Part shown: piece after piece, positions 9,108 through 17,927 of the stretch
Layout: every line of letters begins with the position of its first letter
How positions within the stretch are numbered: the first letter of the stretch is position 1
From: Hymenobacter amundsenii
GTDB lineage: Bacteria > Bacteroidota > Bacteroidia > Cytophagales > Hymenobacteraceae
Assembly: GCF_002204745.1 (NCBI RefSeq)
Contig: NZ_NIRR01000039.1
Location: 1-32,011, forward strand
Length of the DNA: 32,011 nt
Direction of reading: 5' to 3'
Translations under genes and position numbers: made by a program
Notes under the pieces: generated by a model
Told to the model about the DNA's origin: nothing
Database searches by the model: none
The model's input: only the letters and a program-made list of their open reading frames with translations

Positions 9108-10157
9108 TTAATTGAAGTCAAGGTGTTTATCGAAAAACGGCAGCACCTGTTGAAACATGCGCCCATCGCGGCCCATGATACGGCTGCCATGCGTGCCTTC
9201 GTACTCCTCGGCCGTATGGCGTATTCCAAAGGCAGAAAGCCACTCGCTAAATGTGCGGCAGGTTGGTGGAATGTGGCGCACCTCGTCCTGGGCACCCCAA
9301 TCGAAAGCCAATGCCCGCAGCTGGCGCAGGCTGGCTGTATGCGTGGGCAGCTGATAGGTGGGCGTTGCCTGCACCCAGCGAGACAGCGCCTCGTCGCGCC
9401 GGCTCAGGCTGTCTGCTCCTACCGAGTCAGGGATATCGGCCCCGAAGGGCCTAGCCTTTGGATTAGGCGAGAAGGCTCGTGCTACGGCTACGGTCGAAAG
9501 GCCCGCGTGGCCGCCGGGCACCGCGGTTGCCAGGGTAGCGCCCAGCACTTGCGGCACGGCCGGGCCGGGTAAATAGGTAGGATGAGGACCCACCAAAGCC
9601 GGACTCAGCGCATAAGCTGCAGCCCAGGTGCCGGGGTACGCCAACGCCAGCCGCAACGTGCCCCCGCCGCCCATCGAGTGGCCCGCTATGCCCCGGCTGC
9701 CGGGTTTGGCCAGCGTACGGAATTGGCGGTCAATCAGGGCCGGCAACTCGCGGGCCGTAAAATCAGCCCAAGGCCCGTTGGTGGCGGAGTTGGCGTACCA
9801 GCTGCCCCCATACTTAGTCTGTTCGTTTGGTACCACCACGATAATAGGACGAATTTGCCCCGCCGCAATAGCCTGGTCGAGCAATGCAGTCAATCCATCC
9901 TGGTTGAAAATCAAGCTGTCGTTCCAGGTGAAGCCGTGGAGATAGTACAGCACCGGGTAACGCTGCCGGGAGTTTGCGTCGTAGCCGGCCGGCAGGTACA
10001 CGCTCACGCGGCGGCGCGGGTTTTCCCCGCCAGGATTCCCCCGCAGTAGTTTCGAGTCGAGGTAAGTGACCACTACGTGGCCGGCCGGCGGTGTGCCTTG
10101 GGCCAGGAGCCGGCAGCAAGGAAGCAAGAGCAGCAGAAACAGCAGCAGGTTTTTCAT
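9108..10157 (-). CDS. Secreted CE1-like (esterase D / feruloyl-type) serine esterase
   Basis: Protein of 349 aa with a signal peptide (MKNLLLFLLLLLPCCRLLAQ), so periplasmic or secreted. It has the alpha/beta-hydrolase fold typical of the esterase D / Fes / FrmB group: RVSVYLPAGYD, YPVLYYLHGF (oxyanion region), and the nucleophile elbow GIAGHSMGG with Ser161. D291 (DWGAQDEV) and H323 (YEGTHGSR) complete a likely triad. Such enzymes remove acyl groups (acetyl, feruloyl) from glycans or act on small esters; the substrate is unknown. It is the last gene of the leftward glycan cluster, but a strong hairpin terminator stands between it and the GH30 gene upstream, so it may have its own promoter in 10158-10249 or rely on read-through. 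Confidence 0.85.
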   Translation of the reverse strand: MKNLLLFLLLLLPCCRLLAQGTPPAGHVVVTYLDSKLLRGNPGGENPRRRVSVYLPAGYDANSRQRYPVLYYLHGFTWNDSLIFNQDGLTALLDQAIAAGQIRPIIVVVPNEQTKYGGSWYANSATNGPWADFTARELPALIDRQFRTLAKPGSRGIAGHSMGGGGTLRLALAYPGTWAAAYALSPALVGPHPTYLPGPAVPQVLGATLATAVPGGHAGLSTVAVARAFSPNPKARPFGADIPDSVGADSLSRRDEALSRWVQATPTYQLPTHTASLRQLRALAFDWGAQDEVRHIPPTCRTFSEWLSAFGIRHTAEEYEGTHGSRIMGRDGRMFQQVLPFFDKHLDFN

Positions 10158-10249
10158 AGGGCGGCGCAGGTACCCATCAATTGAGCAAAATGTGGAGCAT
10201 TGTTGAGACGCATACCTGCGCAGCCGGCAGATCGGTTACGCAGGAATTC

Positions 10250-10285
10250 GGCAAAAGGCCCTGGCGGCAGCCAGGGCCTTTTGCC
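10250..10285 (-). terminator. Strong hairpin terminator at the end of the PUL operon
   Basis: A perfect 15-bp inverted repeat (GGCAAAAGGCCCTGG at 10250-10264, its complement at 10271-10285) has a 6-nt loop. The inner GC-rich stem is flanked by A4 on one side and T4 on the other, so it should terminate in either direction. It begins 3 bp after the GH30 stop on the - strand, which suggests the main operon transcript ends here and the esterase is separately expressed. Confidence 0.8.
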
Positions 10286-10287
10286 GC

Positions 10288-11766
10288 TCAATTAATTACG
10301 TAAGTAGCAATAGAATGCGGCGCGCTGGTTGTACTAACCGCCTGCCCCTGCAGCCGCAGCTGGAAGGGCTGCTCGGTGTCGCTGGTGTTAAGCACCACCA
10401 CGGCCACCGAGCCGTCGGGGTTGCGGAAGGCGGTGGTTTGCAGCCAGTCGCGGGTGGAGGAGCTGATGATGCGCTTTGCCCCGGGGCGAATAAACTTGGA
10501 GAAGTGGCCGATGTAGTAATAAGCGTTGGTGTAGAGCAGCTTCCCCGTTCTCGTATCGCCGATGACGGGGGCGAAGCAGAAGTTGCCCACGTGGTTGGGG
10601 CCGCCGGTTTCGTCGAGCAGGATGTTCCAGTCGGTCCAGCCGACGGTACCGGCGTTAAAGTCGTTGACCATCGAGTACCCGTACTTCTCGCCCAGGCTCC
10701 AGTCGTCGATCTTGGCGAAGTCGAATTTCTCCTGGCAGCCCTCGGTGAAAATCAGGTTGGTAGTCGGGTAAGCCTCCTGCACGCGGCGCTCATTGGCGAA
10801 AAGCATGGGGCTGCCGGTCCAGGTTTCGTACCAGTGGTAGCCAATGCCCCACACGTACTTGGCGGCTTCGGGGTCGTCGAGAATCGTGCTGGCGCGTTGG
10901 TACATCTGGTCGCGGTTGTGGTCCCAGGCAATGACTTTTTTGCCGCCCAGCCCCGACTTGGCCAGCGTGGGCCCGAGGAATCCCTTGATGAAGTCGCGCT
11001 CCTGCTCGGCCGTGTACAGGCACGACTCCCACTTCTGGTTGGCCATGGCCTCATTTTGCACCGAGAGGCCCCAGATAGGAATCCCGCGCTGCTCGTAGGC
11101 CTTGATGAACTTGACGTAGTGCTCGGCCCAGGCCTGGCGGTACTGGGGCAGCAGCTCGCCGCCGTGGAGCAGCTCGCCGTTGGTTTTCATCCAGCCCGGC
11201 GGCGTCCAGGGGCTGGCGTACAGCGTGAGCTCGCCGCCCGCCGCGGCAATGGCCTGCTTGATGAACGGAATGCGGTACTGCTCGTCGTGCTGCACGCTGA
11301 AGCTTTGCAGCGCCTTGTCATTCTCGGCCACATAGGTGTAGCTGGCGCTCGAAAAGTCGCAGCTGGCAATGTGGGTACGGCCCAGCGAGTAGCCAATGCC
11401 GTCGGTGGGGCTGAAGTAGGCCTTGAGAAACTCCTGCTGGCGCGCCTTGGGCAGGCGGGCAAACGTTTCGGCCGAAGCGTCGGTCAGGGCCCCGCCAATC
11501 CCGAGCAGGGTCTGGAAGGTTTTACCCGGGTCAATAAAGATGCAGACCTGGGTTTCCAGCGGCTGCTCGGCGGGCGCGAAGGCCAGCGCCGGACCGGGGG
11601 CCAGCCGTTGGCTAGTGCCCCGGGCAGTGGTATAAACCTGTGCTTTCTTACCCGCGACCGAGTAAGCGGCGGGCTGTTTAGCGGGGGAGGATTTCTGAGC
11701 GGCCGCACTACCCAGGCCCAGCAGCGAGAGAAACAATACGGGTAAAAAGCCGGAAACGGAAGGCAT
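10288..11766 (-). CDS. GH30 family glycoside hydrolase, glucosylceramidase-like (GH30_1 type)
   Basis: Protein of 492 aa with a signal peptide (MPSVSGFLPVLFLSLLGLGSAAAQ), probably periplasmic. The family core is clear: FQTLLGIGGALTDASAETF (about 84-102), LYASPWTPPGWMKTNGEL, acid/base E239 in LSVQNEA and nucleophile E342 in IFTEGC, followed by the C-terminal beta-sandwich (FIRPGAKRI ... AVVVLNTSD). The GIGGALTDASAE segment and the longer form set it apart from the three other GH30 proteins of the locus and resemble subfamily 1 (beta-glucosidase or glucosylceramidase-like exo activity). It may finish oligosaccharides released by those enzymes; this is an inference. It is 40 bp downstream of the carboxylesterase gene and last before the operon terminator. 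Confidence 0.9.
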   Translation of the reverse strand: MPSVSGFLPVLFLSLLGLGSAAAQKSSPAKQPAAYSVAGKKAQVYTTARGTSQRLAPGPALAFAPAEQPLETQVCIFIDPGKTFQTLLGIGGALTDASAETFARLPKARQQEFLKAYFSPTDGIGYSLGRTHIASCDFSSASYTYVAENDKALQSFSVQHDEQYRIPFIKQAIAAAGGELTLYASPWTPPGWMKTNGELLHGGELLPQYRQAWAEHYVKFIKAYEQRGIPIWGLSVQNEAMANQKWESCLYTAEQERDFIKGFLGPTLAKSGLGGKKVIAWDHNRDQMYQRASTILDDPEAAKYVWGIGYHWYETWTGSPMLFANERRVQEAYPTTNLIFTEGCQEKFDFAKIDDWSLGEKYGYSMVNDFNAGTVGWTDWNILLDETGGPNHVGNFCFAPVIGDTRTGKLLYTNAYYYIGHFSKFIRPGAKRIISSSTRDWLQTTAFRNPDGSVAVVVLNTSDTEQPFQLRLQGQAVSTTSAPHSIATYVIN

Positions 11767-11806
11767 AAGCGGGGGTAAAAAAGCGGAAGGTTAGCGGAAA
11801 GAGGAG

Positions 11807-13350
11807 CTACTGCGGTAGCCGATAGGCCTGGTCCGGGAAGGCCCGGTCGCGGTACGGTTTCCCCAAGGGCCGGGCGCGGCTCACCGAGTCGAACACCATA
11901 ATTTGGGCCCGTTTAGCCTGGTAAGCGGGCCACTCCGGGCCCGGGGTGCCAGTCTGAATGAAGTGCACCCAGCGCTGGTGCATTTCGGTGGCCAGGGCCT
12001 GGCTGGAAGGTAGTTGTCGGGCCTTGGGGCCAACGCATTCCAGGCGTAGCCCAACTCCTGGGCGTGCAACGGGCCAGGGCCGCCGGGCGGCTGGTAGTCG
12101 AAGCGGTAAAGCCAGACGGGCTGCCCGACGCGGGCCAGGGTGGCGGCGAGTCGGTAAGTGGCCAGGCGGTAGAGGTAGTCGGTGGTGGCGGCTAGCCAGG
12201 CCTGGTCGGTGGGCTGGCGGCGGCGGGCGTGCTTGTAGGCGCGCCACACCTGCTTGGCGTTGGCACCAAACAGGTCGTCGAGCACGGCCGGATTGGGCTG
12301 CTGCAGCGCTGGCCAGAAACCCATGAACAGCCCGGCTTCGTCGCGGTTGGTGCCCAGCAGTGCCCGCAGCGACAGCCGGCCGGGGCGGGCCAGATGGGCC
12401 AGCGGCGCTTCGGGAATGATGACGCCATCGAGCACCGGCCCGAAAAGCTGCAGGCCTTTCGGGCCATCGGTGAGCTGCTGCTGGGCCCGGATGATATCGG
12501 CCGTGGGCAGGGTGAGCAGCTGGGCGGCCTGGTCGGGGCGCAGGCCCAGGGCGGCCAGTAGGCGGTTGGTGACAGTGGCGGCCGTGGTGGTATCGCGCAC
12601 CGCCTGGGCCCCGCCGCTTTCCAGAATCACCTGCTGATAAAGGCCGTCGGCAGCTGGGGCCGCCAGCACGGCGCTGATGAGCTTGGCGCCGGCCGATTCG
12701 CCCATGACCGTCACGCGGGCCGGGTCGCCCCCGAAGGCGGCAATGTTGGTTTGCACCCAGCCCAGGGCGGCCACCACGTCGAGCACGCCCGCGTTACCGG
12801 CGGCGCGGTAAGCCGGACCCAGCCGGTTGCCCAGCTGCAAAAAGCCGAAGCTGCCCAGCCGGTAGTTGATGCTCACGGCCACGATGCTGTCCTGGCGGGC
12901 GAAATTCTGACCCGGAAAGTCATCACCCGAGCCGCCCGTGAAGCCCCCGCCGTGCACCCAGACCACTACCGGCTTGGGTTCGGCGGCCCGCAACGAAGGC
13001 GTCCAGACATTGAGCGTGAGGCAGTTTTCCGCCCCCTGCACTTCGGTGCCGCCGCCCTGCGGGGCCCGCGGCCCGAAGGCCGTGGCCGCCCGCAGCCCAT
13101 CCCAGGGCGGCACCGGTTGGGGCGGCCGGAACCGGCCCGGCCCCACAGGCGGGGCGGCGTAGGCCACGCCTTTGAACAGCAACAGGCCCGAGGTATCGCG
13201 CAGGCCCTGCAGCCGGCCGGCCCGCGTCCGGCACTCCACCGGCGTCTGGGCCGTGGCCAGGAAGCCGGGACCAGCTGTTAGGCTGATGATCAGTAGCCCG
13301 CGCCTTAAAATAGTACGCGTTGGCCCTGCCGAATGATAAGCTGCTCTCAT
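11807..13350 (-). pseudogene. Secreted type-B carboxylesterase, frameshifted near 12026
   Basis: The composite protein is about 514 aa starting at the ATG at 13350 (MRAAYHSAGP), with an N-terminal signal segment that ends near TAQ. Carboxylesterase type-B features are ENCLTLNVWTPS, oxyanion loop VVWVHGGGFTGGS, nucleophile S219 in VMGESAGA, E338 in GTNRDEAG and H429 in PLHAQELGYAWN. The frame breaks just after AWNALAP: the G run at 12026-12029 (+ strand) appears one base short, after which the other frame continues KARQLPSSQALATEMHQRW to the true end at 11807. As written the protein would run on out of frame to 11881. All catalytic residues precede the break. The enzyme probably deacylates a substituted glycan or a related ester; the substrate is unknown. 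It lies 40 bp before the GH30_1-like gene. Confidence 0.85.
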
Positions 13351-13537
13351 GGGTAAATCGTTACGGTTCCGCCGGGCAGCCTGGAGTTCACCACCGGGCT
13401 TCGGGCCTGGACCCTGAAGCGTGGACGGGCCCGACTCGTGCTGCGCTGCGCAGTCAAAATACCCTGAAAAAGGGCGACAGCGGCCGGAAGAGGTGTTGAA
13501 GCCCATCCGAGCCGCTACCGGCCAATTTTCTGCGGGG

Positions 13538-16195
13538 CTAGTTGTCCTGCCGAATGACGCGCTGGTGAATCATGCCTTCCGCCGTTTCAAAAATCAGCGA
13601 ATAGGTGCCGGCCCGCAGAGGTTGCAGATCGAGCACGCCGCCCGTTAGCCGGGTAGTGAGCACCAGCCGCCCGGCCAGATCATAGAGCCGCATCTCGGTG
13701 CCCTCCAGGTTCCAGGGGGCCAGCAGGCGTACCTGGCCGGTGGTGGGGTTGGGGTAGAGGCTCACGGCGGCCGAGCGGGTGCTCGGGCGGGTCGAGAGGG
13801 CTACGCCCCCGGCCACGCGGGTGAGCGTGTTCAGGCTCTGGGCCCGGTTGGTGAGCGAATCCGCCGCGGCCGGGCCGCCGTTGAGGGGGGCGTACAGCTC
13901 CAGGCTCGACTTGAGCAGCGAGTCGGCCGCCATAGTCAGCACCTCATCCTGGTTCATGCCCGAGCGGTAGAACAGCCAGTCGCGTAGCTGCAGGCGGGCG
14001 GGCGCGGCCGGACCGCCGAGTTCGAAACGGGTGGGCCGCAGGCGTTCGGCTACGGAGCCTTCCCGCACGCTGTCCACGTAAAGCATGGTTGCCCCGCGGG
14101 CGTAGTAGTGGGTGAGTACCAGCTTGTGCCAGCGGTTGTTGGCCACCGCTACCGAGCCCGCAATCGTGCGGCCGGTAGCCGAGGTGTAGAGCAGCTTGCC
14201 ATTGGCCTCAATCCGGATAGTTCCGGCCTTGATGCCCGCGCTGTCGCGGATTTCGACCAGCTGGCCGGCACTGCCGGTTTTAAAGCGCAGCGCCTGCGTG
14301 AAGGGATGCACAACATCCTCGGGCTCGAAGCGGACCACCCGGGTTGGCTGGCCCGTGGTTTTGCCCAGCGTAATGCCCGGTCCCTGGCCGGGGCGGCGGG
14401 TGGGCAGCGCTTTGCCGGCGTGCAGGGCATCGAAGAGCGAGGGCACCAGGGTGTGGGCCATTTCGGCGTGGCCGAGGTCGTTGGGGTGCAGGGCATCGAA
14501 GAAGTAGCCGTCGGCCCAGCGGCCGTTGCCGTCGTCCACGGCCCCGAGCAGGTTCACACTCGGCACATTCCAGCCGTGCATGAGCAGGTTCATCTGGCGG
14601 ACGAAGGAGTACTGGGTGGCGGCGTAATCGGCGCGGCTGTAGTTGTTGGTCACCAGCGGCACCATGCCATCGGCCCGGGCCATCTTGATGAGCCGGATCA
14701 GGTTGTCGCGGTACTGGTCGAAGACGGGTTGGCCGCCGGTCAGGATGCCTTCGTTGCCCAAGGCCAGGCCAAACACCACGTACCGGGCGTGCTGGGGCAG
14801 CAGGTCGGCGTCGTAGCGGTTGAGCACGGCCACGGTGTTGTTGCCCGGTACGCTGATGTTGGCCGTCACCCAGGGCTGACCGGTGCCCGCAGCAGCACGT
14901 TGGGCCAGCAACTCAGCATACAGGCTGGTATAGCCGCGGTTGTTGGTCGCGCCCGTGCCAAAGGGCACGGAGGAGCCCATGTACACAATCTTGAGCGGGT
15001 CGGTGGGGATTGGGGCGGTGTAAGGGGCCAGCGACAGGTCGTCGAAGTAGGCGCTGCCGGCCGTGCCGGCGGGGTTGCGCCAGACGGCCGCCCCGCGCAC
15101 GTAAGCCGTGCCCGCAGGCACCGTTGCCGTGGCCTGCAGCTGCACCCAGGTGCCGGGGGCAGAAGTGGCAACCAGCGAATCGGAGCGGAAGCGCCCCAGT
15201 AGGGCATTGCTGGCGTTGTAGTAAAGCAGCTCCAGGTGCACGGCCTGGTTGCCGGTGAGGCCCGTAGTGGCCGAATTATAAAACCAGCCGCTCAGCTGCT
15301 GGCCGGGGCTGCCGATGGTCGGCACGTAGCTGATCTGCTGCTCCAGGCGCAGGTTGCCACCCGCCAGCTGGGCCGCGTAGCTGCCCGTATGCTTGGTGGC
15401 GGTGCTGATGGTGGCCGTGGCCCCGGCTCCCTGGGGCACGATGGTCCAGTTGGTGAAGTTGCCCAGCTCAAAGCCGGGGTTCTGTAAAGCCGTGTTGCCC
15501 GTTACCGGGTTGCGGGCCGGCACTACGTCCACGCGCATGAGGTTCAGATAGGCGTACAAGCCTGCTTCCTTGCTTAGCTCCAGCTCCAGCACGCCGTTGG
15601 CATCGGCGGCCAGCGTATCGGAAGTGGTAATGGTGTTGTTGTTGCCGTTGTAGCCGTTGGCCCCGATACCTGGGCCCGAAGTGGTTTGCGTAACCGAGCT
15701 GGTGGTAGCCCCGCGGAAGGTATAGCGCGACGCCCGAGTTTCGGTGGTCGAGCGGCTGCCGAAGACGTGGAACACGTAGCGCTTGGTGCGGTCGAGCCCG
15801 CTCAGGCGGATGGTGCCGGTGGCCGTGCTGCCCGTGCCCTGCACGAAAAAGTAGTCCTGGGTGGCCGTGGCCACGGCATAAGGCCCCAGCAGCGCCACGC
15901 TGGGGGCCAGCAGACCGCCGGTCTGGATGCCGTTGGTCAGGAAGTTAGCGCCCACTTTAAGCTTGAGGCCCGTTGCGGCGTTCGTGCGGTCCACGAGCCG
16001 GAACGTGTCGGCCACGCCGGTCTTGTTGAGCACGTTGTTCCAGTAGTTGCCGTTGGCGTCGGGACTCGGCGTTACGTTGCCGTTGGTGCCGTCATCCACC
16101 CCGAAATCAACCAGCACGGAGCGGGCCGTCGTCTGGGCCCGGGCCGAACTCAGGGGCAGCGCGGCCAGGGCAAGGAGTATAAGTTTTCTATGCAT
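13538..16195 (-). CDS. Multidomain SGNH hydrolase with carbohydrate-binding modules and T9SS sorting domain
   Basis: Protein of 885 aa with a signal peptide (cut near ARAQ). In order: a beta-rich N-terminal domain (about 26-226, starting SVLVDFG), a CenC/CBM4-like module (about 236-392, NPGFELGNFTNW to YFDDLSLAPY), an SGNH/GDSL esterase domain (about 400-596), a LamG-like sandwich (about 615-775) and a T9SS type-A C-terminal sorting domain (about 805-885, VSLYPNPTTG to VIRQDN). The catalytic Ser should be S409; block I reads MGSSVPFG, with Ser in place of the usual Asp of GDS. N481 (LALGNEG), D567 and H570 (FFDALHPND) complete the set. It is probably an extracellular deacetylase or deacylase of the target glycan. 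It lies within the operon, 130 bp after the second GH30 lipoprotein gene. Confidence 0.85.
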   Translation of the reverse strand: MHRKLILLALAALPLSSARAQTTARSVLVDFGVDDGTNGNVTPSPDANGNYWNNVLNKTGVADTFRLVDRTNAATGLKLKVGANFLTNGIQTGGLLAPSVALLGPYAVATATQDYFFVQGTGSTATGTIRLSGLDRTKRYVFHVFGSRSTTETRASRYTFRGATTSSVTQTTSGPGIGANGYNGNNNTITTSDTLAADANGVLELELSKEAGLYAYLNLMRVDVVPARNPVTGNTALQNPGFELGNFTNWTIVPQGAGATATISTATKHTGSYAAQLAGGNLRLEQQISYVPTIGSPGQQLSGWFYNSATTGLTGNQAVHLELLYYNASNALLGRFRSDSLVATSAPGTWVQLQATATVPAGTAYVRGAAVWRNPAGTAGSAYFDDLSLAPYTAPIPTDPLKIVYMGSSVPFGTGATNNRGYTSLYAELLAQRAAAGTGQPWVTANISVPGNNTVAVLNRYDADLLPQHARYVVFGLALGNEGILTGGQPVFDQYRDNLIRLIKMARADGMVPLVTNNYSRADYAATQYSFVRQMNLLMHGWNVPSVNLLGAVDDGNGRWADGYFFDALHPNDLGHAEMAHTLVPSLFDALHAGKALPTRRPGQGPGITLGKTTGQPTRVVRFEPEDVVHPFTQALRFKTGSAGQLVEIRDSAGIKAGTIRIEANGKLLYTSATGRTIAGSVAVANNRWHKLVLTHYYARGATMLYVDSVREGSVAERLRPTRFELGGPAAPARLQLRDWLFYRSGMNQDEVLTMAADSLLKSSLELYAPLNGGPAAADSLTNRAQSLNTLTRVAGGVALSTRPSTRSAAVSLYPNPTTGQVRLLAPWNLEGTEMRLYDLAGRLVLTTRLTGGVLDLQPLRAGTYSLIFETAEGMIHQRVIRQDN

Positions 16196-16243
16196 GGTGG
16201 GTTGGTAGAAGAGCGGAAAAATCAGCAGCAGCAGCAGTCAGCA

Positions 16244-16270
16244 TCCCGGTCGGCGTTATACCAACCGGGA
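16244..16270 (-). other. Intergenic hairpin between GH30 and SGNH genes
   Basis: An imperfect 10-bp inverted repeat (TCCCGGTCGG at 16244-16253, CCAACCGGGA at 16261-16270) has a 7-nt loop. No T-tract follows, so it is more likely an mRNA-processing or stabilising structure than a terminator. It may also be chance. Confidence 0.35.
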
Positions 16271-16325
16271 CGGCCAAGCGAACCGGCGAAAAGCGGATGG
16301 GCAAGCTTCGGGCGGCGGCAGCGCC

Positions 16326-17798
16326 TTACCAGATGTAGGTTGCCACGGAGCCGCCGGAAAGCGCCACGCTCACGACCTTACTACGGTACTGAATGTTGAA
16401 GTTTTTCAGGGCGGAGGTGGTATTGAGCACGACTAGCACGCGCTTGCCACCGGGCGTTTTGTAGGCCACGTTCGAGAGGCCGGCGGGCTCGTTGGTCGCC
16501 ACGCGCACCGAGCCGGGCCGCACGAATTTGCTCGAGTGGGCTACCGAGTAATAGGCAGGGTTGCGCGTTACCTGGTTGCCGGCGATGGTGACGGCTCCCA
16601 GGCACTCGGTGCAGCCCCCGGGCGTATGGGGGCCGTAGCTGGCATCATTGGCCAGGTTCCATTCCAGCACGTTGCGGCTCCAGTTGCGCGGCGCCCCGAT
16701 TTCGAGGTTCTTCACGTGGTAAGGCAGGTCGCCGGCCAGGTTGCCGGGGGCCTGGGTCCACTGTTCCGTAAAGTACACGCCCTTGTTTGGGTAGGCATTG
16801 TGCACCCGGGTCAGCGCGTCGATGTCGCCGCCGTAGAGGTGGAAGGCCGAGCCCTCCACGAAGGGGTAGGCGGCGGGGTCGCCGAGTACCGCGAGTGGGT
16901 ACTCCGGCTTATCGGCGTTGTGGTCGTAGCAAATGATTTTGGTTTTGATACCCGCCGCCTGAAAGGCCGGCCCCACGTGGTTCTTGATGAAGGTGGCCTG
17001 CTCGTCGGCCTGCATCAGCATGCTGGGGTTGTTGCCGCCGTAAAGCGGTTCGTTTTGCAGCGTCACGGCATCAATGGTAATACCGGCCGCGGCCATGCCC
17101 TTGATATATTTCACGAAATACTGAGCGTAGGCCGGGTAGTATTCCGGCTTGAGGGAGCCGCCCACCGAGTTGCCGTTGGTCTTCATCCAGAGCGGAGCGG
17201 TCCAGGGCGAACCCATGATTTTGATGGCCGGATTTACGGCCAGAATTTCCTTCAGAACAGGGATAAAATAGGCTTCGTCGGGCTTCAGGCTGAAGTTGGC
17301 CAGCGTGGGGTCGGGCGTGGGCGATTCATCGTAGGTATACACTTGGTCGTTGAGGTCCGAAGCGCCGATGCTCACCCGCAGGTAGCTGACGCCAAGCGAC
17401 GTACTATCAGTGGCAAACAGCTCCTTGATAAGGCCAGCCCGGGCCGGGGCACTCATGCGGCTCATCACCTGGGCGCTGCCGCCGGTGAGCGTGTAACCAA
17501 AGCCCTCCATGGTTTGGAAAGTCTGGGTCGTATCGACCACGATGGTGGGGTCGGCGTTGGTATTATCGGCGAAGCGCAGATTCAGCCGCTGCCGGAAAAA
17601 CAGGGCGCTCCGATCGGTGTTCGTGATCCAGACGGCGACCTGCGAGGGCAGGGTAGGGGCGGGCGGCGTAGGGGGCGTAGGAGGAGTGGGCGGCACAACC
17701 GGGTCGCTGCCTTTGCTGCACGCCCCCGCCAGAAGGGCCAGCAGGGAGAGGGCGAAGACCGGCTTGCGCCAGAAACTAGAAGGAGAGTGGAACATCAT
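16326..17798 (-). CDS. GH30 glycoside hydrolase, surface or periplasmic lipoprotein (GH30_3-like)
   Basis: Protein of 490 aa. The ATG at 17798 is chosen because it gives a lipoprotein signal (MMFHSPSSFWRKPVFAL, lipid Cys27 in LLAGAC); upstream in-frame codons would bury it. A Pro/Thr linker (PPTPPTPPTPPAP) separates the anchor from the catalytic domain. Family motifs: FQTMEGFGYTLTGGSA, YLRVSIGASDL, MGSPWTAPLWMKTNG, acid/base E250 in TLQNEP, nucleophile E345 in YFTEQW, and the cysteine loop HTPGGCTECLGA, then the sandwich ending VATYIW. It resembles GH30_3 endo-beta-1,6-glucanases, but subfamily and substrate need testing. It is very similar to the GH30 at 21453-22868, suggesting duplication within the operon. 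It probably cleaves polymer at the cell surface near SusC/SusD. Confidence 0.9.
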   Translation of the reverse strand: MMFHSPSSFWRKPVFALSLLALLAGACSKGSDPVVPPTPPTPPTPPAPTLPSQVAVWITNTDRSALFFRQRLNLRFADNTNADPTIVVDTTQTFQTMEGFGYTLTGGSAQVMSRMSAPARAGLIKELFATDSTSLGVSYLRVSIGASDLNDQVYTYDESPTPDPTLANFSLKPDEAYFIPVLKEILAVNPAIKIMGSPWTAPLWMKTNGNSVGGSLKPEYYPAYAQYFVKYIKGMAAAGITIDAVTLQNEPLYGGNNPSMLMQADEQATFIKNHVGPAFQAAGIKTKIICYDHNADKPEYPLAVLGDPAAYPFVEGSAFHLYGGDIDALTRVHNAYPNKGVYFTEQWTQAPGNLAGDLPYHVKNLEIGAPRNWSRNVLEWNLANDASYGPHTPGGCTECLGAVTIAGNQVTRNPAYYSVAHSSKFVRPGSVRVATNEPAGLSNVAYKTPGGKRVLVVLNTTSALKNFNIQYRSKVVSVALSGGSVATYIW

Positions 17799-17927
17799 AA
17801 AAAAATCGAAGGCGAAAAAAATCAATCGGCGTAACGTGTTGGCAAATGGGAGCGGGTTAAGAAGTGGAACCGATAAGAGGAAGCACAAGCGGTGCCCGCC
17901 GCCATCCGGCGAGCACCGCCCGATGCA

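Noticed and set aside
10315..11745. 476-codon open frame on the + strand
   Set aside because: It is fully antisense to the GH30_1-like gene, has no domain, and follows from the high-GC codon bias; the - strand gene has clear catalytic motifs.
16223..16237. AGC-repeat before the SGNH gene as a CRISPR or microsatellite feature
   Set aside because: Only about five short units, with no spacers and no repeat array.
16536..17834. 432-codon open frame on the + strand
   Set aside because: It is antisense to the second GH30 lipoprotein gene, with no domain or signal.
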